DNA of 61,742 nucleotides from Alphaproteobacteria bacterium (GCA_018823325.1 JAHJIJ010000012.1:1-61742), one strand, 5' to 3'. Counted from the stretch's first letter, positions 8,349 to 15,912 are shown. A program made the numbers and translations. Notes: generated from the sequence alone by a model not told the origin.

Positions 8349-9926
8349 ATGAAGCTAGTTTTGCCGCCGGGTTTGTCACCGCAAGGGTTCGATGGCGCGG
8401 TCAAGGCCCTGCAGGGTGCCGTCGGCGCCGGTTGGGTGATGACCAGCGATGAAGATCGTGATGCTTATGCGGACATCTACGCGCCCGGTCCTGAGACACT
8501 CTGGGGTGCATCCGGTGCGGTCGCCCCGGCCAATGTCGAGGAAGTGCAGGCGGTCGTGCGGATCGCCAATGAACACAAGCTGCCACTGTGGATCGTCGCG
8601 CGCGGCAAGAACCTGGGCTACGGCACGGCCGCGCCACGCATGCCCGGCTCCATGGTGCTGGATCTTGGCCGCATGGACAGGATCATCGAGATCGATCCCG
8701 AGCTTGGCTATTGCGTGATCGAACCCGGCGTTGGCTTCCTCGATCTATACGAGCATATCCAGCGCGAGAAGCTGCCGCTGATGATGTCCGTCCCCGGCAA
8801 TGGCTGGGGCTCGGTGCTCGGCAACGCGCTCGATCATGGCATCGGCTATACGCCCTATGGCGTCCATGCGAGCAATCTGTGCGGCATGGAAGTGGTGCTG
8901 GCCAATGGCGAGCTGGTCCGCACCGGCCTTGGCGCCATGGAGAACAACAAGGCCGCGCATCTCTTCCCGTTCAGCTATGGCCCGAGCTGGGACCAGATGT
9001 TCACCCAGTCCAATCTGGGCGTCGTCACCAAGGCGGGCATGTGGCTCATGCCGGAGCCCGAGACCTCGGTGGAGTTGAACCTCGAAATTCCCAATGCGGA
9101 GGACATCGGCTGGGTGATCGACACGCTCACGCCCTTGCGCCTCAATCGCATCATCGACCAGTCGATCTTCATCCCCAGCTGGCTCGGCAAGATGACGATC
9201 CTGGGCCAGCGCAAGGACTTCTGGGACAAGCCGGGCGCCATTCCGGAGTGGCGCGTGCAGGAGCTGCTCAAGGAACACAAGCTCAGCTACTGGAATATGC
9301 AGCTGCGCCTCTATGGCGAGGAATCGGTGACGAAGGCCAAGGCCGAGGTGGTGAAGGCCGCCTTCGCCAAACATCTCAAGACGCCGATCGGCGAGCGCTG
9401 GTGGCGCAAGGGCGATCCGACCAATGTCATGGACCTGACGCTGGGCGTGCCTTCGGCCGTGCCGCTGCAGATGGGCGACTGGGTGGGCGGACGCAGCGCC
9501 CATATGGGCTTCTCGCCAGTCGTCCCGGCGACGGGCAAGCATGTGCTCGATCAGATGCGCCGCAGCCGCAAGATCATCAATGATCATGATGTGGATTTCT
9601 ACGCCAGCTTCACCATTGGCGGGCGCTTCTGCAACAATGTGAACATGCTGATGTATGATCGCGACAATGAGAAGCAGGTCGAAACGATCAAGACGCTGTT
9701 CAACGCGCTGATCGCCGATGCGGCTGCACATGGTTATGCCGAGTACCGCACGCATCTCGGCTGGATGGACGCGATCTCCGACACCTTCGGCTTCAACGAT
9801 CATGCCATGCGCCGCATGACCGAGAAGGTGAAGGACACGCTCGATCCAAACGGCATTCTCTCCCCCGGCAAGAACGGCATCTGGCCCAGCGCCTATGCCG
9901 CCCAGCGTGGAAAGGCTCTGGCATGA
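8349..9926 (+). CDS. Vanillyl-alcohol-oxidase-family flavoprotein (4-cresol/eugenol-hydroxylase-like)
   Basis: A 525-residue FAD enzyme that should oxidise para-substituted phenols (4-alkylphenols, eugenol, vanillyl alcohol type) by hydride removal at the benzylic carbon. The PP-loop FAD domain includes ARGKNLGYGTAAPRMPGS (Tyr91) and VPGNGWGSVLGNALDHGIG. The cap/C-terminal part has AHMGFSP (His385, aligned with the covalent His422 of Penicillium VAO) and EYRTHL (Tyr466/Arg467, phenol-binding pair Tyr503/Arg504 of VAO). The VAO base Asp170 aligns with Val172, an important departure. There is no signal peptide. It overlaps a cytochrome c gene by 4 bases, so electrons probably go to the cytochrome, making it a dehydrogenase/hydroxylase rather than an oxidase. 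The start follows GGGAGAGGTGAGC. Confidence 0.88.
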   Translation: MKLVLPPGLSPQGFDGAVKALQGAVGAGWVMTSDEDRDAYADIYAPGPETLWGASGAVAPANVEEVQAVVRIANEHKLPLWIVARGKNLGYGTAAPRMPGSMVLDLGRMDRIIEIDPELGYCVIEPGVGFLDLYEHIQREKLPLMMSVPGNGWGSVLGNALDHGIGYTPYGVHASNLCGMEVVLANGELVRTGLGAMENNKAAHLFPFSYGPSWDQMFTQSNLGVVTKAGMWLMPEPETSVELNLEIPNAEDIGWVIDTLTPLRLNRIIDQSIFIPSWLGKMTILGQRKDFWDKPGAIPEWRVQELLKEHKLSYWNMQLRLYGEESVTKAKAEVVKAAFAKHLKTPIGERWWRKGDPTNVMDLTLGVPSAVPLQMGDWVGGRSAHMGFSPVVPATGKHVLDQMRRSRKIINDHDVDFYASFTIGGRFCNNVNMLMYDRDNEKQVETIKTLFNALIADAAAHGYAEYRTHLGWMDAISDTFGFNDHAMRRMTEKVKDTLDPNGILSPGKNGIWPSAYAAQRGKALA

Positions 9927-10375
9927 GAGTGGGGCAAGCAGCGAGCCTGATGGTTCTGATGGCCATTGGCATCGTGGTTACGGCGTGCGACGTCGTCGCC
10001 TCCGAAAATCAGCCCGCGCCCGCCGGCGGACCACCTGCCGGCGGACCGCCGCCACCACCGCCGCACACCATGCGCGCAGAAATGGTGGAGGGCGATCGGC
10101 TCAGCAGCGGGATGAGCGGTGAAGCGCTGTACTCCAATCGATGCGGCGCCTGCCACTTTGATTTCGGAATGGGCACCAACCTCGTCACCAAGCAGCAGCT
10201 GGCATTTGGCAACCCACCTGCGATGGGCCTGCTCACCAATCGCGAGGATTTGACCGCCGATTACGTCAAAGCGGTCGTGCGAATGGGGAAAGGGGCCATG
10301 CCGCGCCAGACCCGCGTCGACATCACCGATGCCGAGCTGGAGAAGGTCGCCGCCTATCTGGGGAAGGGCAAATGA
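9923..10375 (+). CDS. Periplasmic lipoprotein cytochrome c, probable electron acceptor of the flavoprotein
   Basis: A 150-residue class I cytochrome c. The N-terminal segment MRVGQAASLMVLMAIGIVVTAC ends in a lipobox with Cys22, so the protein should be lipid-anchored in the periplasm. A Gly/Pro-rich linker (about 31-48) precedes the haem site CGACH (74-78). The distal ligand is probably the Met in GAMPRQ. It overlaps the flavoprotein gene (ATGA, 9923-9926) and the next gene (ATGA, 10372-10375), so the three are translationally coupled. In 4-cresol methylhydroxylase and eugenol hydroxylase a small cytochrome c subunit plays the same role. The lipid anchor is not typical of those soluble subunits. 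Confidence 0.9.
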   Translation: MRVGQAASLMVLMAIGIVVTACDVVASENQPAPAGGPPAGGPPPPPPHTMRAEMVEGDRLSSGMSGEALYSNRCGACHFDFGMGTNLVTKQQLAFGNPPAMGLLTNREDLTADYVKAVVRMGKGAMPRQTRVDITDAELEKVAAYLGKGK

Positions 10376-10737
10376 GCGCAGTCTCCCGGCGGCAGGTTCT
10401 GGGCGGCGTCGCGCTGGCCGGTGCAGTCGGTGCGCTCGGCGTGCGGCAGTTCGTGGGGCCGGAGAAGGTGCCGAGGATCGTCATCTATGATAGCCGCAAG
10501 CCCACGAGCCGCGCCTTTGCGCATGGCTTCGCCGGCGTGCGCCAGATCGACCTTGCCGGTGAGCATAGCCGCAACTGGAGCAGCGTTCGGGCAATCCGGC
10601 GCGATGGCCCGGTTGCAGGCATGACCAGCTGGAATGACTATGTCGCCGCGCGCAGCTGGCTGGAGGAGCGGGGGCTGCGCCTGCGCTCCGAGCAGCGCGA
10701 TCCCACGCACGATCTGATTGCCTGGGCGATGGCCTGA
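10372..10737 (+). CDS. Small Tat-exported protein of unknown function in the flavocytochrome operon
   Basis: A 121-residue protein that I do not recognise. It begins with a twin-arginine signal (VSRRQVLGG, then a short hydrophobic stretch VALAGAVGALGV), followed by a compact domain of about 90 residues: a beta-strand PRIVIYDSRKP, HGFAGVRQIDLAGE, a basic/Trp segment, and MTSWNDYVAARSWLEERGLRL. No metal or cofactor motif is visible. Since it is translationally coupled to a signal-less flavoprotein and a periplasmic cytochrome, it may be the Tat partner that carries the flavoprotein across the membrane, or an assembly factor. The pch operons of Pseudomonas also carry an unexplained gene (pchX) with pchC and pchF. 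These ideas are inference. Confidence 0.75.
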   Translation: MSAVSRRQVLGGVALAGAVGALGVRQFVGPEKVPRIVIYDSRKPTSRAFAHGFAGVRQIDLAGEHSRNWSSVRAIRRDGPVAGMTSWNDYVAARSWLEERGLRLRSEQRDPTHDLIAWAMA

Positions 10738-10776
10738 GGCGCCCGAAAGAAGGAGAGGGCGCTTCGCCCGCACGCC

Positions 10777-11553
10777 ATGACCAGCAGCGACGTCACGCTC
10801 TACCACTGGGAGCCCAATGCCAATTCGGGCAAGCCCATGCTCACGCTGATCGAGAAAGGGGTGGCCTTCAACAGCCACTATCTCGATCTTCTGTCCTTCG
10901 ATCAGCACAAGCCTGAGTATCTCGCGATCAACCCGATGGGCACGATTCCCGCCATGACGCATGGCGGCCGCCTGCTCAATGAATCCACGGCGATGATGGA
11001 ATATGTGGAGGAGGCCTTCCCTGGCCCATCCATGATGCCGGACGATCCGGTGGACCGCTGGCGCGTGCGCTGGTGGATGAAATATCTCGACCAGTGGCTG
11101 TGCCCCTCCTTCAGCATGATCGGCTGGAGCATCTTCATTGGCCCGCAAGTTCGCGCCCGCGATCCCGAGGAACTCAAGGCTGCCATTGATCGCATTCCGC
11201 TTCCTGAGCGCCGCACCGCATGGCGCAAGGCGATCTACGGCCTGTTCAGCGAGGAAGAATTGGCCGAATCCACGCGCCGCGTCATGCTCGGCATCGCCAA
11301 GCTGGAGGAAGCGCTCGGCCAGCGCGAATATCTCGGCTCCGACCAATATTCGCTGGCGGATATCAATTGCTTCAACTCGGCCTACGGCTTGCCGTCCATG
11401 CAGCCCGATGACGTGAATGACGCCAAGACACCCAACATCATGCGTTGGTTGCGCGCCGTCGCACGCCGCCCCGCCGTTCGCGAGACCTGGACCTACAGCC
11501 GGGTGCCGCGCTTCGCCGAGCGCATCATCCCGCTGATCGAGGAGGCCGCCTGA
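10777..11553 (+). CDS. Glutathione S-transferase, beta-aryl ether cleaving type (BaeA-like)
   Basis: A 258-residue GST with an intact glutathione site. The thioredoxin-like half contains LYHWEPNANSGKP (Asn16/Ser17, the NS pair of LigF-type beta-etherases), NPMGTIPAM with the cis-proline, and NESTAMMEY for the gamma-glutamyl part. The long helical C-terminal domain (about 95-258) has IGWSIF as in LigF-type enzymes. The expected reaction is attack by glutathione on the beta carbon of an alpha-keto beta-aryl ether, releasing the phenol. It overlaps the next GST gene by one base, which suggests a paired product such as the Novosphingobium BaeA/BaeB heterodimer. Stereospecificity cannot be read from the sequence. 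Confidence 0.85.
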   Translation: MTSSDVTLYHWEPNANSGKPMLTLIEKGVAFNSHYLDLLSFDQHKPEYLAINPMGTIPAMTHGGRLLNESTAMMEYVEEAFPGPSMMPDDPVDRWRVRWWMKYLDQWLCPSFSMIGWSIFIGPQVRARDPEELKAAIDRIPLPERRTAWRKAIYGLFSEEELAESTRRVMLGIAKLEEALGQREYLGSDQYSLADINCFNSAYGLPSMQPDDVNDAKTPNIMRWLRAVARRPAVRETWTYSRVPRFAERIIPLIEEAA

Positions 11554-12332
11554 TGGCCCTGACGCTTTACCATGGCGAGCCCACCGGGCCGTCGCTTACT
11601 GTGCTCGCCGCCTTGTTCGAGAGCGGGCTTCAGGCAGACCTGCACCCGATCGACCTCGCTATGGCAGAGCGCCATGGCGGCGCCGTCCCGCGCGCGTTTG
11701 AGGTGGATTATAGCGTCGAGGGCGAGGGGTCGGTGCTCGTCGTGGGCGGGCAGGCCATGTCCGACAGCGTCTTCATCGGCTGCTATCTTGACGATGCCGC
11801 GCCGGGCTGCGGCCTCCGCCCCACCGATCCCTATGCGCGCTGGGAAATGATGGCCTGGTGCCGCTGGATGATCGAGCGCGTTGCACCTGGCGCCGCTGCC
11901 CTTGCCAACATCGCCTGGACGACGCCGCGCCTCGCCGCACTGGACGACGCTAGCTTCGAGCAAATGGTTGCGCCTATTGCCTCGCAGGACCTCGCCGTCC
12001 GCTGGCGGGATACGCGCGCGGGTAGCCTCTCGGACGAGCATCGCGCGGCAAGCGAGGCCCGGGTTCGCGAAGCCACGCAGAAGATCGAGGACCGCCTTGA
12101 GGGCCGCGACTGGCTGATGGGAGCCTTCTCCCTCGCCGATCTGGAGAGCTATGCCTGGGTGGCGCCGATGCGCGATCTGCTCCCCGATGCCTTCGCGGAC
12201 AAGCCGCGCCTTGCCGCATGGCTCGAGCGGGTCGAGGCCCGCCCGAGCGTGCAAAGGGCCTTCGCACAGGCGCGCAGTGCTGAACCTGCTCACGCCTTTG
12301 CGCCGGGGCCTGAGATCAATCGCTGGGGCTGA
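11553..12332 (+). CDS. Second GST-fold subunit with degenerate glutathione site (BaeB-like)
   Basis: A 259-residue GST-like protein whose ATG at 11553 shares its A with the stop codon of the preceding GST. It starts with LYHGEPTGPSLTVLAAL, keeping the Ser but having Pro in place of the usual Asn. The cis-proline block that normally reads NPxGxVP is replaced by VEGEGSVLVVGG, and SDSVFI stands at the ESxAI site, so glutathione binding looks impaired. The C-terminal all-helical domain is complete (SLADLESYAWVAPM, then PRLAAWLERVEARPSV). The tight coupling and loss of the site suggest a structural partner of the upstream GST. An independent enzyme with altered chemistry remains possible. Confidence 0.8.
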   Translation: MALTLYHGEPTGPSLTVLAALFESGLQADLHPIDLAMAERHGGAVPRAFEVDYSVEGEGSVLVVGGQAMSDSVFIGCYLDDAAPGCGLRPTDPYARWEMMAWCRWMIERVAPGAAALANIAWTTPRLAALDDASFEQMVAPIASQDLAVRWRDTRAGSLSDEHRAASEARVREATQKIEDRLEGRDWLMGAFSLADLESYAWVAPMRDLLPDAFADKPRLAAWLERVEARPSVQRAFAQARSAEPAHAFAPGPEINRWG

Positions 12333-12466
12333 ACAAACGGGAACGCCGCGCCGGGTGCAGCGTTAGGGTGATCGACGGTACAGCGCCTGAACATGTCATG
12401 CGAATGCTTGGCAGAGTCCTGCCGCTGGAATTTTCGCCGTCTCACTCATGATGCGAGAATTCTGGC

Positions 12467-12943
12467 ATGAGCACGGGAACCAGCGATCTGAGCGCTTTGC
12501 TCAGCACATGTCTTGAGGATCTCTACGCAGGCCGATGTCTCGCGGCGGAGGCGCTGCCGCCTATTGGCGCTTCCGTGGGAAAGCAGCTCTCTGACGCCGT
12601 CAATGCGATTGCGCAGGCTTATCGCGACCAGGCGCGTGATATCGGGTCTCTGGAAGACATTGTCGATCCCGCGGACAATCTCTGGATGGCGGGCATCATG
12701 CGAGACGCCCGGCGCGATACCGAAACGATCAATGCCGGCGCCCTGCGTGACATCGCCATCATCGGGGCTGTTCGCAAAGCGCTTGTCGCAGACGAAGTAT
12801 CTCTCGAGGCAGCCGTGGCAATCGCTCAACGGCTCGAACGCCACCGTGTGCACGACGCGCTAAAGGCCATGCAGTCTTACGCGAGAACAACGGACGACCA
12901 GTTCCGCGATCTGCTTTACGCGATGACGACAGGAACGGCATAA
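12467..12943 (+). CDS. Ferritin-like DUF892/YciE-type protein
   Basis: A 158-residue, mainly helical soluble protein. LSALLSTCLEDLYAGRCLAAEALPPI at the N-terminus matches the YciE/DUF892 pattern (a helix with L..ELxDLYxAExQL.xALP), and later helices contain DNLWMAGIMRDARRDTETINAGALRDIAIIGAVR and HRVHDALKAMQSYAR. The normal acidic metal ligand of helix 1 (AExQ) is replaced by AGRC, so di-iron binding is doubtful. It stands alone between the GST pair and an antiparallel gene and ends 15 bases from that gene's stop. YciE-like proteins are linked with stress responses; no specific role is claimed. Confidence 0.65.
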   Translation: MSTGTSDLSALLSTCLEDLYAGRCLAAEALPPIGASVGKQLSDAVNAIAQAYRDQARDIGSLEDIVDPADNLWMAGIMRDARRDTETINAGALRDIAIIGAVRKALVADEVSLEAAVAIAQRLERHRVHDALKAMQSYARTTDDQFRDLLYAMTTGTA

Positions 12944-12958
12944 GCCCAAAGCCCCGCG

Positions 12959-13279
12959 TCAGGCCTGCGCTTTTTTCCGTGCCTTGCCGTCGATCAGTAC
13001 CGCCTGCTGCCACTTGCCCGGCGCCTTGTCCGTGCGATGGATGCAGCCAGCCCAGCAGCACGGGCGCTTCTTGCCTTCCATGAGTTCTTCGCCTGTGCGC
13101 TGAATGCGGCGCTCGCGGGTCTTCGCCTGCTTGGCATCATCCACCCAGCAGATGAACTCGTTTCGCCCAAGCGGTGTCAGCGCCTCCCAGAGCGCCAGAA
13201 TCTCGGCGTCGGCCTGTATCGCCGCCTGCAGATCGGCACCAGCCTGATGCACGGTGCCATGGGGAAATGCGTCTGCCAT
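12959..13279 (-). CDS. YdeI/OmdA-like small protein
   Basis: A 106-residue protein of the YdeI/OmpD-associated (OmdA) family, recognised by the C-terminal sequence with ALTPLGRNEFICWVDDAKQAKTRERRI and a short cysteine cluster KRPCCWAGCIHR. The start at 13279 (MADAFPHG) is preferred because GGGAGCGCCC precedes it; an in-frame ATG six codons earlier is possible. The CCWAGC stretch is unusual for this family and could bind a metal. The role is unknown. It is antiparallel to the catabolic genes and probably unrelated to them. Confidence 0.65.
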   Translation of the reverse strand: MADAFPHGTVHQAGADLQAAIQADAEILALWEALTPLGRNEFICWVDDAKQAKTRERRIQRTGEELMEGKKRPCCWAGCIHRTDKAPGKWQQAVLIDGKARKKAQA

Positions 13280-13510
13280 GGGCGCTCCCTTGTCCAACGC
13301 GCCCCATTGTGCCTGCGGACGAAGCGCACATCAATGGCGGACATCAAAGCGAGGGCAGCCGGTTCCGCTGCTCCACGCTGATTGGGCGTTCGGACGGGAG
13401 GCTATGTTTCCGGGCGGCGCGCCTGCTCGCAATGCGTAGTTTGCCGTATTCCCTCGTCGACCTTAGCGGCGCTGAATTGCGTCACTTTCCGGCCCGTTTC
13501 GGAGTGACAC

Positions 13511-14134
13511 ATGGAAAAGCCGATCCCGTCGCGTCGCCAGTTTCTTGCAGCCGTTGGCAACCTTGCCAGTGCGGCATGGATCACCGTCAACTGGCCGCAA
13601 ATTGCGTTTGCCGCCCAGCATGCGGACCACGCCGCGCATCAAGCACCAGCGGGAGCAGCTCAACTCACTACGCTAAGTCCCACGGAGGCGGCGCAGGTCG
13701 ATGCGATCACGAACCTGATCGTGCCGGGCGGCGATAGCCCGGGTGCGCGTGACGCCCACGCCATCTACTTTATCGACAATGCGCTCGGCAGCTTCTTCGC
13801 AACGCAATTGCCGTCCTTTCGCAAGGGCCTCGCCGAGTTCGAGAGCGGCTATGCCGCGCGCTACGGCAGCGAAACGCCTTTCTCCGCCGCGCCCGAGGCA
13901 CAGCAGATCGCATGGTTGCAGGAGGTCGACGAGACCCCCTTCTTCATGGCCGTGCGGCGCCTGACCGTCCTCGGTCTCATCGCGCTGCCCAAATATGGCG
14001 GCAACTATGAGGGCATCGGCACGAAGATGATCGGCGTGATCGACAGCCATTATTGGGAGCCGCCCTTTGGCTATTACGACCGGGATTATCCGGGCTTCGA
14101 GCCCTATCCCGGCACCAAGCCCTACACAGCCTGA
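13511..14134 (+). CDS. Gluconate 2-dehydrogenase subunit 3-like, Tat-exported small subunit of GMC dehydrogenase
   Basis: A 207-residue protein beginning with a twin-arginine signal (PSRRQFLAAVGNLASAAW) and a histidine-rich mature N-terminus (AAQHADHAAHQAP). The body matches the gluconate 2-dehydrogenase gamma-subunit family: SPTEAAQVDAITNLIVPGG..SPGARDAHAIYFIDNAL and the C-terminal KYGGNYEGIGTKMIGV...PPFGYYD. In known membrane-bound dehydrogenases this subunit escorts the signal-less FAD subunit through the Tat pathway and stabilises it. The GMC gene follows after 12 bases, which fits. No cytochrome subunit is adjacent, so the electron acceptor is unknown; the cytochrome at 9923-10375 is one candidate. 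Confidence 0.88.
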   Translation: MEKPIPSRRQFLAAVGNLASAAWITVNWPQIAFAAQHADHAAHQAPAGAAQLTTLSPTEAAQVDAITNLIVPGGDSPGARDAHAIYFIDNALGSFFATQLPSFRKGLAEFESGYAARYGSETPFSAAPEAQQIAWLQEVDETPFFMAVRRLTVLGLIALPKYGGNYEGIGTKMIGVIDSHYWEPPFGYYDRDYPGFEPYPGTKPYTA

Positions 14135-14146
14135 CGGAGCCGCCTC

Positions 14147-15796
14147 ATGGATCGCAAGACATTCAAGACCAGCGAGACGGTCGATTTCATCGTCGTTGGC
14201 TCCGGCGCTTCCGGCGGCATCGTCGCGCGGGAACTGGCCCGCGCCGGCAACAGCGTCGTCATCATGGAACAGGGGCCGCGCATGGAGCCCTGGGACTATG
14301 AGCATGATGAGCTGAAATACCGCCACCTCGCCGGCATCACCAACAGCCCGACAGCCAGTCCGCAAAGCTTCCGGCGTGACCCTAACGAGCCAGCCAAGCA
14401 GGTCGCCGGGAGAAACCCGCTCACTTATGCCCGCGTCGTCGGGGGCAGCAGTTCGCACTTCAATGCCAATTTCTGGCGCCTGCACGAGATCGATTTCATC
14501 GAACGCAGCAAGCTCGGCGGCATTCCCGGCGCGGATCTCCAGGACTGGCCGATCACCTACGCCGAGCTGGAGCCTTATTACACGATGGTGGAATGGGAAG
14601 TCGGCGTCTCCGGCCTTGCCGGCGCCAACCCCAATGATCCTTGGCGCAGCAAGCCCTATCCCATGCCGCCGCTGCCGGTGAAATCATCCGGCGTCCTCTT
14701 CGAGCGCGGCGCCCGCAAGCTGGGCCTGCATCCCTATCCCGCCCCGCTGGCGATCAACTCGACCATCTACAAAAACCGCCCGCCCTGCGCGCAATGCGGC
14801 CTCTGCGGCGGTTTCGGCTGCGAAGTCATGGCCAAGTCGTCATCGGTGTGGACCGTCATTCCCGAGGCGGAAGCCACGGGCAATTGCGAGACCCGCTCGG
14901 AAAGCTACGTCTTCCGCATCGGCATGAATGCGGCGGGTCGCGCAACCGGCGTGTATTATTACGATGCTGACCGTAATGAACAGTTCCAGAATGCCCGCGC
15001 CGTGGTGGTGTGCGCCAATGGCGCCGAGACGCCCCGGCTGCTGCTCAACTCCGCCACGAATGCCTTTCCGGACGGGCTGGCCAATTCCAGCGGCAAGGTC
15101 GGGCGCTACCTCATGTTCAACAAGGGCGGCAGCGCGCAGGCCCGGTTCGAGCATCCGCTCAACGAATATAAGGGCGCCAACGTCACGCGCGTCCTCCATG
15201 ATTTCTACGATTCCGATCCCAAGCGCGGCTTTTATGGCGGCGGCGGATACACGGCGCGCTCGGGCGGCCCGCTGACCTGGGGACAGAGCGTTCCAGAGGG
15301 TACGCCGACCTGGGGGCCGGGCTTTAAGGAATATCTGGAATCCTACACCTACTGGATGAACTGCGCAGGCCACGGCACCTCGCTGGCGCAGGAGACCAAC
15401 CGCGTCGACATCGATCCCGAATTGAAGGATGCCTGGGGCGTGCCGGCGATCCGTGTGACCTACAAGGACCACCCGGACGACATCAAGCACGCGAACTGGC
15501 AGGCCGATCGCGCCGTGGAGATCATGGAGGCGGCCGGCGCCAGTCAGGTCGTCCGCGGCCATGTCGGCGAGGCAAGCGGTGGCGTCCACCTGCTCGGCAC
15601 CTGCCGCATGGGCAATGATCCCCAGACCTCGGTGATCGACAAATATCACCGCACGCATGATGTGCGGAATCTCTTCCTGTGCGATGGATCCAGCATGGTC
15701 ACATCGGGCCGTGGGCAACCGACCCAGACCATCGAGGCACTGGCTTTCCGCGCCGGCGAGCACATCGCCAGATTCGCACGCGCCAACGAGATCTGA
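14147..15796 (+). CDS. GMC-family FAD-dependent alcohol dehydrogenase (side-chain alcohol oxidase candidate)
   Basis: A 549-residue GMC oxidoreductase of the gluconate-dehydrogenase large-subunit type. VDFIVVGSGASGGIVAREL (13-30) is the Rossmann FAD site, RVVGGSSSHFNANFWR (96-111) the second FAD block, and HLLGTCRMG near the C-terminus, followed by GQPTQTIEALAFR, holds the catalytic His/Asn region. Four cysteines in CAQCGLCGGFGC (214-225) resemble the cluster-like motif of this subgroup. No signal peptide, so export would depend on the Tat-tagged subunit before it. SYK-6 enzymes of this family (HpvZ, PhcC, PhcD) oxidise terminal alcohols of lignin-derived C3 side chains. With the neighbouring beta-etherase-type GSTs and aldehyde dehydrogenase, beta-hydroxypropiovanillone is a plausible substrate (inference). 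Confidence 0.88.
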   Translation: MDRKTFKTSETVDFIVVGSGASGGIVARELARAGNSVVIMEQGPRMEPWDYEHDELKYRHLAGITNSPTASPQSFRRDPNEPAKQVAGRNPLTYARVVGGSSSHFNANFWRLHEIDFIERSKLGGIPGADLQDWPITYAELEPYYTMVEWEVGVSGLAGANPNDPWRSKPYPMPPLPVKSSGVLFERGARKLGLHPYPAPLAINSTIYKNRPPCAQCGLCGGFGCEVMAKSSSVWTVIPEAEATGNCETRSESYVFRIGMNAAGRATGVYYYDADRNEQFQNARAVVVCANGAETPRLLLNSATNAFPDGLANSSGKVGRYLMFNKGGSAQARFEHPLNEYKGANVTRVLHDFYDSDPKRGFYGGGGYTARSGGPLTWGQSVPEGTPTWGPGFKEYLESYTYWMNCAGHGTSLAQETNRVDIDPELKDAWGVPAIRVTYKDHPDDIKHANWQADRAVEIMEAAGASQVVRGHVGEASGGVHLLGTCRMGNDPQTSVIDKYHRTHDVRNLFLCDGSSMVTSGRGQPTQTIEALAFRAGEHIARFARANEI

Positions 15797-15829
15797 CCGA
15801 AGGTCAAACGCCCTAAAGGCTAGCAAATC

Positions 15830-15912
15830 CGTCATTCCCGCGAACGCGGGAATCCAGAAACCCAGCCGCATTGCCATCGCGCTCCTGGATTCCCGCGTTC
15901 GCGGGAATGACG
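15830..15912. repeat. Perfect 28-bp inverted repeat, each arm itself palindromic
   Basis: Arms 15830-15857 and 15885-15912 are exact complements with a 27-base loop. Within each arm an 18-base near-perfect palindrome (TTCCCGCGAACGCGGGAA type) can fold by itself, so the element can switch between one long and two short hairpins. This is the widespread intergenic dyad found in many proteobacteria. It follows the GMC stop by 34 bases. The remaining bases to 16143 hold no gene that I can support, apart from the ribosome site of the aldehyde dehydrogenase (GAGAGGAGC, 16129-16137). Confidence 0.88.

Noticed and set aside
6041..8404. 787-codon minus-strand open frame opposite the first TonB-dependent receptor
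   Set aside because: It is the mirror of a well-supported receptor gene, with low-complexity basic sequence and no motif; long antisense frames are common at this GC content.
10777..12332. LigE/LigG identities for the two adjacent GSTs
   Set aside because: The first has the LigF-like Asn-Ser pair rather than LigE features, and the second lacks the thiol-reducing Cys motif expected for LigG-type lyases.
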